Made by a program: the position numbers and the translations under genes
Notes under the pieces: generated by a model
The model's input: only the letters and a program-made list of their open reading frames with translations
Databases searched by the model: none
What the model was told of the DNA's origin: nothing
Part shown: piece by piece, positions 49,342-57,395 of the stretch
Numbering within the stretch: position 1 is the stretch's first letter
How the letters are laid out: the number at the start of each line of letters is the position of its first letter
DNA from: Vibrio sp. LaRot3
Lineage (GTDB): Bacteria > Pseudomonadota > Gammaproteobacteria > Enterobacterales > Vibrionaceae
Assembly (NCBI RefSeq): GCF_027587025.1
Contig: NZ_JAPPTI010000003.1
Coordinates: 294,421-358,420, forward strand
Length of the DNA: 64,000 nt
Direction: 5' to 3'

Positions 49342-50142
49342 ATGGTCCAAAAAATCTTACTGTTATCATTTTTGTTTAGTGCGCTTGTTGGTTGTAGTTC
49401 GACGCCGTCGAGTGTGGCCAAACAAGCCCAATCCGCCAGCTTTTCAGCCAAAGAAACGGTGTTGACGCAGGCGGGTGATCAATCAAAGCTGATCAGTTAC
49501 TACAAAGAACACTTAAAGCAGACTGAAGACGAGCGTGTACGCGTAAAACTGGTTGAGGCGTATTTAGACAGTGATGATTTGGACTCTGCGGATTTTTACT
49601 ATCAGACCTTATCTAAAAATTCTCAGTTTTCACCCAACGGACTATACTTAAAAGCACAGATCGAATTTGCGAAAGGCAACATGGATAAAACCATCGTTGC
49701 TGGTTTGGAAGCGTTAGAGGCTAGAGAAAATTACCCAGAGGTAGAAAACCTGTTGGGGATGGCTTATGCGTCTCAGAGAGATATCAATAATGCCTGGCGA
49801 TACTTCTATCTAGCGCGAAAACACCTTTTCGATGATGTCACCATTAAGAATAACCTCGCCGTTATTGACCTCCTGTTACAAGACTATGGCCTTGCGATAT
49901 CGCGATTGGAGCCTATCTACCAATCGGGAAATCGTGATGCCACCATAGTCTCCAATCTTGCCTTGGCTTATGCAAAGTCGGGTGACTTTGAGCGTTTCAA
50001 ATCGCTGTTTGTTTCCCGCTATACCGCTCAAGAAATTGAAGAGCTCTACATTGGTCTAAGGTTGGTGTCTGTGACACCGGCAGATGAGTTGCTCGCCTCC
50101 TCTCCAACACCATCTACTGAGGTTAAGGGTTTAACCCCTTAA
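49342..50142 (+). CDS. tadD: TadD TPR lipoprotein
   Basis: A 266-residue lipoprotein (SFLFSALVGCSST lipobox) followed by several TPR-like helical repeats, for example ENLLGMAYASQRDINNAWRYFYLARK and IVSNLALAYAKSGDFERF. TadD is thought to help the secretin assemble, as PilF/PilW do in type IVa systems. AGGAAGG precedes the start. Confidence 0.9.
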   Translation: MVQKILLLSFLFSALVGCSSTPSSVAKQAQSASFSAKETVLTQAGDQSKLISYYKEHLKQTEDERVRVKLVEAYLDSDDLDSADFYYQTLSKNSQFSPNGLYLKAQIEFAKGNMDKTIVAGLEALEARENYPEVENLLGMAYASQRDINNAWRYFYLARKHLFDDVTIKNNLAVIDLLLQDYGLAISRLEPIYQSGNRDATIVSNLALAYAKSGDFERFKSLFVSRYTAQEIEELYIGLRLVSVTPADELLASSPTPSTEVKGLTP

Positions 50143-50152
50143 GGAGGCAAGG

Positions 50153-50638
50153 ATGAAAAAAAAGCAAAAGGGTGTAGTAAGTGTTGAATTAGCGCTCGGC
50201 TTCTTTGCATTTTGGTTGATGGTTGCGGCTTGGGCAGAATTAAGCTTTATGTCTTATGTCTCCGCAGTCAACGATCTTGCCGTTGCAGAAGCATCGCGAA
50301 CGGCGAAAAAGGACACGCAAGATTACATAGATCATTTTTATAATCGATTGGATGAGAGCGACAGTTTGTGGAGTGGATTAGTCGACAAAAGCAAATTTAA
50401 AGCGTCGGTTCGCTATGTTCCTGATATGAATGCGCTTAATCAAGTCAACGCAATCTGCGAGCCTGCAGGTGGAACGCAAACCACTGAGTGCGGTACACCT
50501 GCCAATTCAGCAATCGCTATTTACTATATCAGTTACGACTTTAGCGGAATTTTTAGCTACTTCTTCGATCAAGATACCATCTTTGGTCGGGAAGTTATCG
50601 TGGTACAAGAGTATGAAAGAGATCAATTCGAAATCTAA
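50153..50638 (+). CDS. tadE: TadE pseudopilin
   Basis: A 161-residue protein with a type IVb pilin-like N-terminus: KKKQKGVVSVELALGFFAFWLMVA, where cleavage after the glycine leaves VVSVEL with glutamate at position 5. The rest is periplasmic, with a cysteine pair. TadE and TadF are minor pseudopilins processed by TadV. AAGGAGG precedes the start. Confidence 0.92.
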   Translation: MKKKQKGVVSVELALGFFAFWLMVAAWAELSFMSYVSAVNDLAVAEASRTAKKDTQDYIDHFYNRLDESDSLWSGLVDKSKFKASVRYVPDMNALNQVNAICEPAGGTQTTECGTPANSAIAIYYISYDFSGIFSYFFDQDTIFGREVIVVQEYERDQFEI

Positions 50639-51164
50639 TCAGGCTGGCGTATTCACGATTGAATTTGCAATTGTGGGATTACTGCTTGGTGTGCTGATTA
50701 TGTTCACTGGGGATGTGCTAGTGAAGTTATCGATGAAGGGTAAATTAGACCGTTTGTCATACTCCGCAGCCAGCCTAGTAAAAGAGCGAACCCAACTATA
50801 TGGAGAAGATTACGTAACAACTGGCGCTGACGCTGACATCGTATTTACGGTCATTAGCCGGTCATTAGAACGGACCACCAGTCAATATGAGTTAGAACGC
50901 TTTGGCATGGTGATAGAAGAACAAACGTATGCAGCAGACTCAACCCCTAACGCGTTGAGGACGATGAATAGAGGTGGTCGAGACTGCAATCTTGATGAAA
51001 CGCTAGGTGATATTGAAAACGGGCTGACAGTCGAAACCTCTTGGGGGCGTCAGACCACCCTATACCGAGTAACGTTATGTTACTTCACCGATAACCTTGT
51101 TGAAGACCTTTTGGATAATGGCTTTAACATCGTTTCATCTAGCTCTGTCATCATAGGAAGGTGA
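50613..51164 (+). CDS. tadF: TadF pseudopilin
   Basis: A 183-residue pseudopilin starting MKEINSKSNQAGVFTIEFAIVG: a leader, a glycine-valine cleavage site, and glutamate at mature position 5, followed by a hydrophobic helix. I start at 50613, inside the end of tadE (26-base overlap), because this gives a proper leader; the longer frame from 50430 overlaps tadE fully and is not a leader. The end overlaps nothing, and tadG begins 3 bases later. Confidence 0.88.
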   Translation: MKEINSKSNQAGVFTIEFAIVGLLLGVLIMFTGDVLVKLSMKGKLDRLSYSAASLVKERTQLYGEDYVTTGADADIVFTVISRSLERTTSQYELERFGMVIEEQTYAADSTPNALRTMNRGGRDCNLDETLGDIENGLTVETSWGRQTTLYRVTLCYFTDNLVEDLLDNGFNIVSSSSVIIGR

Positions 51165-51167
51165 GTT

Positions 51168-52439
51168 ATGAAGTCTCCTATCTCAAAACAGAAAGGCCAT
51201 GCTGCTATTTTGTTTACCATCATGATCCCCGGATTGTTTGGTTTGTTCAGCTTGGCGACGGATGGCGCAAGGATGATGCAAGATAAAGCGAGATTAGAAG
51301 ATGGCCTCGAAGTGGCTAGTCTAGCCGTCGCGGCTCACAACGATGACAACGTTGATGATGGTTCGGGTAACGGTAGCGCGGTCAATCAGGCGATAGCCAA
51401 TGCTTATATTGCGCAATACATGTCTAACATGAACTCAGTCGACAGTTTGTCTATTCAGAAACTGAGTTGTGACCAAATCCCGGATTGTGTCAGCGGCCTT
51501 GCCGCAGGTGAGCCACGTTTCTTTGAGTTTCGAGTTGCAGCCACTACGGCACACGACACTTGGTTTTCTGGTGACTTAAAGTCCTTTGATGAAAACTACA
51601 CGGTATCCGGACAATCGAATGCTCGTAAGTACCAAAACAGTGCGGTAGACGTCGTGTTTGTCTCGGATTTCTCGGGATCTATGGGCGATCCTTGGTCTGG
51701 CGGCTCTCAAGACAAATACGAAGATTTGGTTGATGTTATTGAAACCGTGACAGATGAATTGCAAAAATTTAATGATTTGGTCAACGCTGATGACAACACC
51801 GTCGCCTTTGTCGGCTTTAACAATTACGTACGTTTGATTGATGGTGATGGATCAGGTGCAACATGTTTTGTCGACCAACTGGAGTATAACCGCTTTGGTA
51901 ATATCGGTTACCGGAAAACAGTGAATCGTGTGTTCATTGAAAAGCAAGGCTGTGTCACGTCGGGTACTTATAACGCTGTCATCGAAGACATTCTACCTAC
52001 CACCAATTTTACGGCTTTCAATAACAAGATTGATGACTTTTCACCAGCCGGTTATACCTCGTCAGCCCAAGGCCTGATTCGTGGGGCTCAATTGGCTAAC
52101 CTTGGTACTAACCCGCGTCGCTTGGTGGTTATTTTATCTGATGGTAATGACTTAGGCTCAACCAACGGTGTGAACAACAGTACCATCTCATCGACCCTGT
52201 ACGGCAGTAGTTACAAATTGTGTGACAAAATTCGTGATGATCTTGATGCCCAAACCGCCGCGAATGGCGATCCGGTGACGTCGAAAATTGCGGTAATTGG
52301 CTTTGACTACAACGTATCGGGTAATACCGCACTGCAAGATTGTGCGGGTGTAGATAACGTGTTTGAAGCGCAGAACAAAAACGAAATTCTCAATAAGATT
52401 TTAGAGCTGATCAGTGAAGAAATTGGGCATCTAAAATGA
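51168..52439 (+). CDS. tadG: TadG: pseudopilin-type protein with von Willebrand A domain
   Basis: A 423-residue protein with an N-terminal hydrophobic segment (GHAAILFTIMIPGLFGLFS) and a C-terminal vWA domain. The MIDAS metal motif is intact: VVFVSDFSGSMGDPW (DxSxS) near residue 165, with a later VVILSDGNDLGS. vWA-bearing TadG proteins are thought to anchor or adhere the pilus at the cell surface. Most TadG are in this class. AGGTGAG precedes the start. Confidence 0.92.
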   Translation: MKSPISKQKGHAAILFTIMIPGLFGLFSLATDGARMMQDKARLEDGLEVASLAVAAHNDDNVDDGSGNGSAVNQAIANAYIAQYMSNMNSVDSLSIQKLSCDQIPDCVSGLAAGEPRFFEFRVAATTAHDTWFSGDLKSFDENYTVSGQSNARKYQNSAVDVVFVSDFSGSMGDPWSGGSQDKYEDLVDVIETVTDELQKFNDLVNADDNTVAFVGFNNYVRLIDGDGSGATCFVDQLEYNRFGNIGYRKTVNRVFIEKQGCVTSGTYNAVIEDILPTTNFTAFNNKIDDFSPAGYTSSAQGLIRGAQLANLGTNPRRLVVILSDGNDLGSTNGVNNSTISSTLYGSSYKLCDKIRDDLDAQTAANGDPVTSKIAVIGFDYNVSGNTALQDCAGVDNVFEAQNKNEILNKILELISEEIGHLK

Positions 52440-52464
52440 TCCATAATTGCTAAGGAGAGGCCAC

Positions 52465-53109
52465 ATGCATAGAGCCATACTCACCACACTAATTGCTATT
52501 TTAAGTAGCCCAGTCTCGAATGCTGTGGCCGGAGAAGGTCAAGAGATATTGCGCTATTGCGCGAAACCAGATTTAAATTACCAACAAGACTTGCAGTTTG
52601 GTCAGGCAACCGAAGTGATGCTCAATCAGGGGCCATTTGTATTGCTGCAACGGGAAAGCGATTTTGTTGTGACGGAACAAATGATTCGCCAAGAACTGCT
52701 CAACGCTGGGATTGACCCTGATTGCGCAGAATATTTGATGTCCAAAAGCAATACCGTGGCTTATGAGACAGGAGAGCTGGTGGCGAGGGTTTACTTTGCG
52801 TTTGATAAGTCGCAGCTTACCAAAGAGTCTAAGTATGTACTGGATACCATGGTTGAAAAACTGGGGCAGAGTAAGCAAGCGCTCACATTAGAAGGTCATA
52901 CTGACCATGTCGGGACTCATGAATACAACTTTGCGCTTGGCCTGCGTCGGGCGAATAGTGTTAATGGGTATTTGGTCAGCAAGCAGATGCCAAAAGATTC
53001 GCTTGCTGTGGTGTCGAAAGGGGAGACGATTCCGATTCAAACCAATGCGACAGCAGAGGGAAGGAAAGCCAATCGACGCGTGGATATCGTTGCGAGTGAC
53101 TCGCAATAA
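52465..53109 (+). CDS. OmpA-family peptidoglycan-binding protein of the Tad locus
   Basis: A 214-residue periplasmic protein with a signal peptide (TTLIAILSSPVSNAVAG) and a C-terminal OmpA domain: VYFAFDKSQLTKESKYVLDT, LEGHTDHVGTHEYNFALGL and GRKANRRVDI. The OmpA domain binds peptidoglycan and could anchor the Tad complex in the wall. The ATG at 52465 has AAGGAGAGG upstream. It is the last gene of the locus and is followed by a terminator. Vibrio tad loci commonly end in such a gene. Confidence 0.9.
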   Translation: MHRAILTTLIAILSSPVSNAVAGEGQEILRYCAKPDLNYQQDLQFGQATEVMLNQGPFVLLQRESDFVVTEQMIRQELLNAGIDPDCAEYLMSKSNTVAYETGELVARVYFAFDKSQLTKESKYVLDTMVEKLGQSKQALTLEGHTDHVGTHEYNFALGLRRANSVNGYLVSKQMPKDSLAVVSKGETIPIQTNATAEGRKANRRVDIVASDSQ

Positions 53110-53113
53110 AACC

Positions 53114-53141
53114 AAAGCCGCTGTTCGTTCAGCGGCTTTTT
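53114..53141 (+). terminator. Intrinsic terminator ending the tad operon
   Basis: AAAGCCGCTG, loop TTCGTT, CAGCGGCTTT followed by Ts. It also lies next to the end of the convergent chrA. Confidence 0.9.
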
Positions 53142-53161
53142 CTTTGTCGCATGGTTGATGT

Positions 53162-54304
53162 TTAAATGAGAGCAGAAACCACACCAACCGTAATGAAGGT
53201 CAACACCATCCAAATAATCGGTAGCTTAAGGGTTTTGAGTAGGTAAAAACCGACCAGCACTAATGCAATATCTAATGGGCTCATTACCGCGCTAGTAAAC
53301 ACAGGTTGGTATAAAGCAGAGACAAGTAGGCCTACTACGGCTGCATTTACACCACTAACAGCACCGGCCACTTTTGGGTTTTGTGCCAGCGATTGCCAGT
53401 TTTTCAATACCCCAAGTAATAACAAGAACCCTGGAACAAATACCGCGATGGTCGCCACTAATGCACCCGTGATAGGCGCACTTGGCAGTAGTTCATAACC
53501 GATATAAGTCGCAAAGGTGAACATTGGCCCTGGTACGGCTTGCGCTGCGGCATAACCCGTTAGGAATGCATCTTGGCTCAGCTGATCGCCAACGATGTTT
53601 TGTAGCAAAGGTAGCACCACATGACCGCCGCCAAAGACTAGGCTACCGGCTTGGAAGAAGTCGTTAAACAGACCAAGTATCGGTGTGAAGTGGGCAACAA
53701 AGGGTAAACCAACAATTAACACTGCGAAGATCACTAAGGGGGCAAAGCTTGGTTGGAATGGTTTTGGCTCTGCGGGCGTTTCGCCTTTGAGATATGTTGC
53801 CCCAACAATCGCAGCAATGATAAGCACGATCATTTGGGTCGCAATGCTTGGCATGGTGAGTAGGGCAATGGCGGTGACCACGCAAAGGGTCGTTGCTAAT
53901 GTGTTTTTACAGAAGTTTTTATACATGCCCCAAGCCGCGTCAGCCACGACAACGACCGCCAGCAATTTTAGCCCATGCACAATGCTTTGGAATGCGCCTG
54001 TTTGGGTGACATGGCTACTCGCAATCGCCAGTAATACCATGATGAGGACAGAAGGTAGCGTAAATCCAATAAACGCAGCGCAAGCCCCTAATAGGCCACC
54101 GCGTTTGTAACCAAGAGCAAAGCCCACTTGGCTTGAACCTGGGCCCGGTAAGAATTGGCTTAGCGCGACGATTTGAGCGTAGTCGCTATCATCGAGCCAT
54201 TTGAGCTTTTCAACAAAGGTTTGACGGAAATAACCGATGTGTGCAGCAGGCCCACCAAAGCTTATCCAGCCGAGCCAAAAGAAGGTTTTAAAAATAGAGA
54301 ACAT
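53162..54304 (-). CDS. chrA: Chromate transporter-type protein ChrA (two CHR domains)
   Basis: A 380-residue membrane protein of the CHR family, made of two homologous halves. The first has FGGPAAHIGYFRQTF and LPGPGSSQVGFALGYKRGG; the second has FGGGHVVLPLLQNIV and VPGPMFTFATYIGY. Long-type ChrA proteins export chromate in some bacteria, but many members have no proven substrate. Divergent from a LysR regulator that may control it (104-base gap with AT-rich palindromic sequence TTGATAG ... CTAT). Confidence 0.85.
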   Translation of the reverse strand: MFSIFKTFFWLGWISFGGPAAHIGYFRQTFVEKLKWLDDSDYAQIVALSQFLPGPGSSQVGFALGYKRGGLLGACAAFIGFTLPSVLIMVLLAIASSHVTQTGAFQSIVHGLKLLAVVVVADAAWGMYKNFCKNTLATTLCVVTAIALLTMPSIATQMIVLIIAAIVGATYLKGETPAEPKPFQPSFAPLVIFAVLIVGLPFVAHFTPILGLFNDFFQAGSLVFGGGHVVLPLLQNIVGDQLSQDAFLTGYAAAQAVPGPMFTFATYIGYELLPSAPITGALVATIAVFVPGFLLLLGVLKNWQSLAQNPKVAGAVSGVNAAVVGLLVSALYQPVFTSAVMSPLDIALVLVGFYLLKTLKLPIIWMVLTFITVGVVSALI

Positions 54305-54408
54305 GGAAGCAAATCCGGTTTATCAATACTGACCTTACTGTAATAAATGTACTATGATGATTCAAATTGATAGTTTTAATTCTATTTATGAATCAAATGG
54401 GATAGTAA

Positions 54409-55332
54409 ATGGCAGTATCCGATGATATTCAGTGGCGAAATATCGACCTTAATTTACTGGTGACTTTTTCCTACCTTTATCGTTATCGCAGCGTCAGTGT
54501 GGCGGCAGAAAAGAGCTTTATCAGCCAGTCGGCGATGAGTCACAGCTTAGCGCGTTTACGTGTGCTGCTTGATGATGGGTTGTTTGAGCGTAAAGGGCAC
54601 AAGATGGAACCTACCGACCATGCTCACCATATTGCGCCGATTGTGCATCGTTTATTGGATTCTATTACTCATGAGTTGCTGACTAAATCAGTCTTTACCC
54701 CGAAAGACTACAACGGCGTGTGTCGCATAGGTTTAACCGATTACGCGGAATTCATCTTTGCGCCAGTGATTTATGACGCGATACGCGAGCAGGCACCTAA
54801 CGCTCAAATCAGTTTTGTGAACGTCAATCGCAGCAACTATGTTGCGCTGGTGGAAAATGAAAAATTAGACTTGGTGATCGGCAGTATGCCAGTACTTGAT
54901 GATAATTTTGATAGCCATTTTCTTTATACTGAAAAGCACGTCTGTTTGGCTGATAAGCAAATGCTTGGTTTATCTGGCGTATTAGATAAGCAGACTTTTG
55001 CTAGCATTGAACATGCCTTGGTTAGTCCGGATGGCAGCTTAGCGACTCAAGTGGACAAGAAGTTAGCAGAGCATGGGCTGACACGCCGCGTAACCGTTGC
55101 ATCACGTAACTTTTTGACCATTCGCAGTTTGCTAAAACAGCGTCGCTTGATCGCCATCGTGCCAGAAAAAATGGCGATGGCTCAGGGCTTTGATGACCAG
55201 CTTTCGACCTTTACACCTCCTGTCCCTGTTGCGGATTTTGACATTGCGATGCTATGGCATACTCGTTTGTCTGACAGCGAAAAGGGTCAATGGTTAAGAG
55301 GGTTAGTGGCACAAGCGGTATTAAGCGAGTAA
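54409..55332 (+). CDS. LysR-family transcriptional regulator next to chrA
   Basis: A 307-residue regulator with a winged helix (NLLVTFSYLYRYRSVSVAAEKSFISQSAMSHSLARLR) and a ligand domain. The N-terminal sequence is of the NodD/LeuO-like group (IDLNLLVTF). Divergent from chrA, so chrA is a likely target. Its 3' end overlaps the convergent GGCT gene by 12 bases. The ligand cannot be told. Confidence 0.82.
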   Translation: MAVSDDIQWRNIDLNLLVTFSYLYRYRSVSVAAEKSFISQSAMSHSLARLRVLLDDGLFERKGHKMEPTDHAHHIAPIVHRLLDSITHELLTKSVFTPKDYNGVCRIGLTDYAEFIFAPVIYDAIREQAPNAQISFVNVNRSNYVALVENEKLDLVIGSMPVLDDNFDSHFLYTEKHVCLADKQMLGLSGVLDKQTFASIEHALVSPDGSLATQVDKKLAEHGLTRRVTVASRNFLTIRSLLKQRRLIAIVPEKMAMAQGFDDQLSTFTPPVPVADFDIAMLWHTRLSDSEKGQWLRGLVAQAVLSE

Positions 55333-55881
55333 CTGTTTAAGCATCTTATCAATGACTTGTTGGTGATCGGTTGTGACGCCCGCGAGATTGCCATATTTAG
55401 GCTGGTGGCGATCATTTTCTTGGGCGTGGTGCCAGCCAACTGTATGTTCAATAAATTGTTGGGCGAACGCTTCTGATACCTCTAAGCAACCAGCCATTAC
55501 GGTGTCCACATAGGTTTGCATAATAGGGCTATTAAGGCACGGTGGTTCGGCTTGTTCAGTGATGTAAACCCACACCTTATCCTGTTGGCTTAATGAGAGC
55601 GAAACGTCGATTTGCTCAATCGGCAGTGAAATACGTTGATAACCTCGTTCACGTATGTCGAATTCAGCTATCGCTTGCTCGTTGACTTGAAGAAGCATCC
55701 CATTCACCAACCCTTTGCCTTTGGTCACGACCAAAGGTGCCAATACGTAACTGTCATCGACTTTACTCCAATGACGGCATAAGCCATGCACGACGGCGGG
55801 TGTCGCTTGAGAGGTTTGACCGGTCAATTGGCGTGATGCTGAATTCATTAAGCTGCCATAACCAAAAATGTAATCAGCCAT
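55321..55881 (-). CDS. Gamma-glutamylcyclotransferase-like (GGCT) protein
   Basis: A 186-residue protein with the GGCT fold signature FGYGSLMN at the N-terminus (the substrate-binding loop YGSL) and the conserved DIRERGYQR segment near residue 75. Members act as gamma-glutamylamine or gamma-glutamyl cyclotransferases, and others have unknown roles. A C-terminal extension of about 60 residues is less usual. Divergent from nnrS. Not enough is seen to name the substrate. Confidence 0.75.
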   Translation of the reverse strand: MADYIFGYGSLMNSASRQLTGQTSQATPAVVHGLCRHWSKVDDSYVLAPLVVTKGKGLVNGMLLQVNEQAIAEFDIRERGYQRISLPIEQIDVSLSLSQQDKVWVYITEQAEPPCLNSPIMQTYVDTVMAGCLEVSEAFAQQFIEHTVGWHHAQENDRHQPKYGNLAGVTTDHQQVIDKMLKQLLA

Positions 55882-55985
55882 AGATGGGATTCCAAATCAA
55901 AAGGATAGAGAGTATCTACCATACCGACTTTTAGATGAAGGACTAAAGACAAAAACCATTGTTCTCATAGCCAATAGTTATATGT

Positions 55986-55996
55986 GTCAAAATGAC
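55986..55996 (+). promoter_or_regulatory. NorR-type enhancer site 1 upstream of nnrS
   Basis: Perfect palindrome GTCA-AAA-TGAC. The core GTCA-N3-TGAC matches the binding pattern (GT-N7-AC) of NorR, a nitric-oxide-sensing sigma-54 activator. It is centred about 128 bases before the predicted nnrS start point. Confidence 0.7.
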
Positions 55997-56028
55997 CTCT
56001 TGGGGTCAATTAGATATAAATTTTAAGA

Positions 56029-56039
56029 GTCAAAATGAC
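56029..56039 (+). promoter_or_regulatory. NorR-type enhancer site 2 upstream of nnrS
   Basis: Second identical copy, GTCAAAATGAC. Its centre is 43 bases (about four helical turns) from site 1, so both lie on the same DNA face, and it is about 85 bases before the predicted transcription start. Confidence 0.7.
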
Positions 56040-56093
56040 ATTAAAATGAGAGTGATTTTGTCATAAAGTATTGAAATTAATGATTATAAAATT

Positions 56094-56109
56094 TGGTACG
56101 ATTCGTGCA
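56094..56109 (+). promoter_or_regulatory. Sigma-54 promoter of nnrS
   Basis: TGGTACGATTCGTGCA has GG and GC elements 10 bases apart, and differs from TGGCACG-N4-TTGCA at two positions. Together with the two upstream enhancer palindromes this is a full sigma-54/NorR arrangement. The start of transcription should be near 56119-56120. Confidence 0.75.
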
Positions 56110-56144
56110 GTAGAGAAGCAAATGATTTGTATTGGACAGTTAGT

Positions 56145-57329
56145 TTGCTAAATATCACTGATAAACGAGTAGAAGAAAAGATTCCAGCTGTATTGAGGTT
56201 AGGTTTTCGTCCGTTCTTTTTCCTTGGCGTTTTATACGCTTTTATTGCCATTCCAGTTTGGGTATGGATGTTTCGTACTGGCCAACCTGAAGTATTATCA
56301 GTCCCAGCACTTTGGTGGCATGTGCATGAGATGATCTTCGGCTTCGCCATGGCGATTGTCGTCGGATTTGTGTTAACTGCGGTCCAAAACTGGACTGGAA
56401 TCAATGGTACTAAGAGTTACCGTTTGTTAGCCATTGTGGTGCTTTGGATGATACCTCGCTTGCTCTTCTGGAGCCCCGCACCACTTTGGCTAATCTCTAT
56501 TTTCGATGCCTTATTCCTCGCCTTTGCAGCTTATGAGGTTGCTTGGCGTGTCGTGCAAGTTAAGGGGTGGAGAAACTTGTTTTTTGTCCCTTTGTTTATG
56601 CTCGCGGTGGTGGCTAATTTTGCCAGTTATGCCTGCGTGAAAGGCATGCCCCCGTTCCCCGCTTCGGCAGTATGGCAAGCCATGTTGTGGTGGTTCACCT
56701 TGTTACTGTCGGTGATGGGCGGACGAGTGATTCCATTTTTCTCTGCGCGTCGTTTTAATACCGAGAAACCTCAACCGTTAGTTTGGTTAGAGTGGGCAGC
56801 TAATCTTCCTCTACTTGGGTTATTCATTTTAAGCTTTTTCCCATTAGCTATGGAGCAGGTAGGCCAAGTGTTTATGGTGATTTCTGGTGTCGCTCATGCC
56901 ATTAAGATCATGCGTTGGAAGCCGTGGCAAACATTTGCAGAGCCATTAGTATGGTCACTGCATCTGACTTATCTGTGTATTCCGTTGAGCTTGCTAGTGC
57001 GCGGTTTATGGGATAACGCCTTTGCTCAACACAATATGATTCACCTGTTCGCGATAGGTGCGCTAGCGGGTTTAATTTTAGCGATGATCGCTCGTGTCAC
57101 CATGGGACACACTGGTAGAGAGATTTACAAAGGACCAAAAATGGGTTGGGCATTTGCAGCTATCGTATTAGCGGCCCTAGTGCGCAGTTTTGGTGTCGTG
57201 TTGTTCCCAAGTTATATGCTGGAAATGATTGATACGAGTGCTCTGCTGTGGACTTTCGCTTTCGGCATGTTCTTAATTAAGTTTGGCTATATGCTACTGA
57301 CACCAAGAGTGGATGGGCATCCGGGCTAG
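56145..57329 (+). CDS. nnrS: NnrS nitric-oxide-tolerance membrane protein
   Basis: A haem- and copper-containing membrane protein that protects cells against nitrosative stress. About 394 residues with 12 hydrophobic helices. The N-terminus PAVLRLGFRPFFFLGVLYA, the segment WWHVHEMIFGFAMAIVVGFVLTAVQNWTG, and ARVTMGHTGR near residue 320 are family signatures with metal-ligand histidines. I prefer a TTG at 56145 (GGA 9 bases upstream) because the predicted sigma-54 start at about 56119 leaves room for a leader; the longest frame, TTG at 56127, would have almost none. In V. cholerae nnrS is under NorR. Confidence 0.93.
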   Translation: MLNITDKRVEEKIPAVLRLGFRPFFFLGVLYAFIAIPVWVWMFRTGQPEVLSVPALWWHVHEMIFGFAMAIVVGFVLTAVQNWTGINGTKSYRLLAIVVLWMIPRLLFWSPAPLWLISIFDALFLAFAAYEVAWRVVQVKGWRNLFFVPLFMLAVVANFASYACVKGMPPFPASAVWQAMLWWFTLLLSVMGGRVIPFFSARRFNTEKPQPLVWLEWAANLPLLGLFILSFFPLAMEQVGQVFMVISGVAHAIKIMRWKPWQTFAEPLVWSLHLTYLCIPLSLLVRGLWDNAFAQHNMIHLFAIGALAGLILAMIARVTMGHTGREIYKGPKMGWAFAAIVLAALVRSFGVVLFPSYMLEMIDTSALLWTFAFGMFLIKFGYMLLTPRVDGHPG

Positions 57330-57353
57330 TTTGAAGTCATTAAACCGAAAACG

Positions 57354-57383
57354 AAAAAGGCTTGGTGGTGACCAAGCCTTTTT
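57354..57383. terminator. Bidirectional terminator between nnrS and mltC
   Basis: AAAAAGGCTTGGT, loop GGTG, ACCAAGCCTTTTT: a perfect stem with A and T tracts on both sides. Confidence 0.92.
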
Positions 57384-57395
57384 CATGTGCATGAG

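Noticed and set aside
50430..50612. N-terminal extension of tadF within tadE
   Set aside because: It lies wholly in another frame of tadE and destroys the pseudopilin leader, which begins at 50613.
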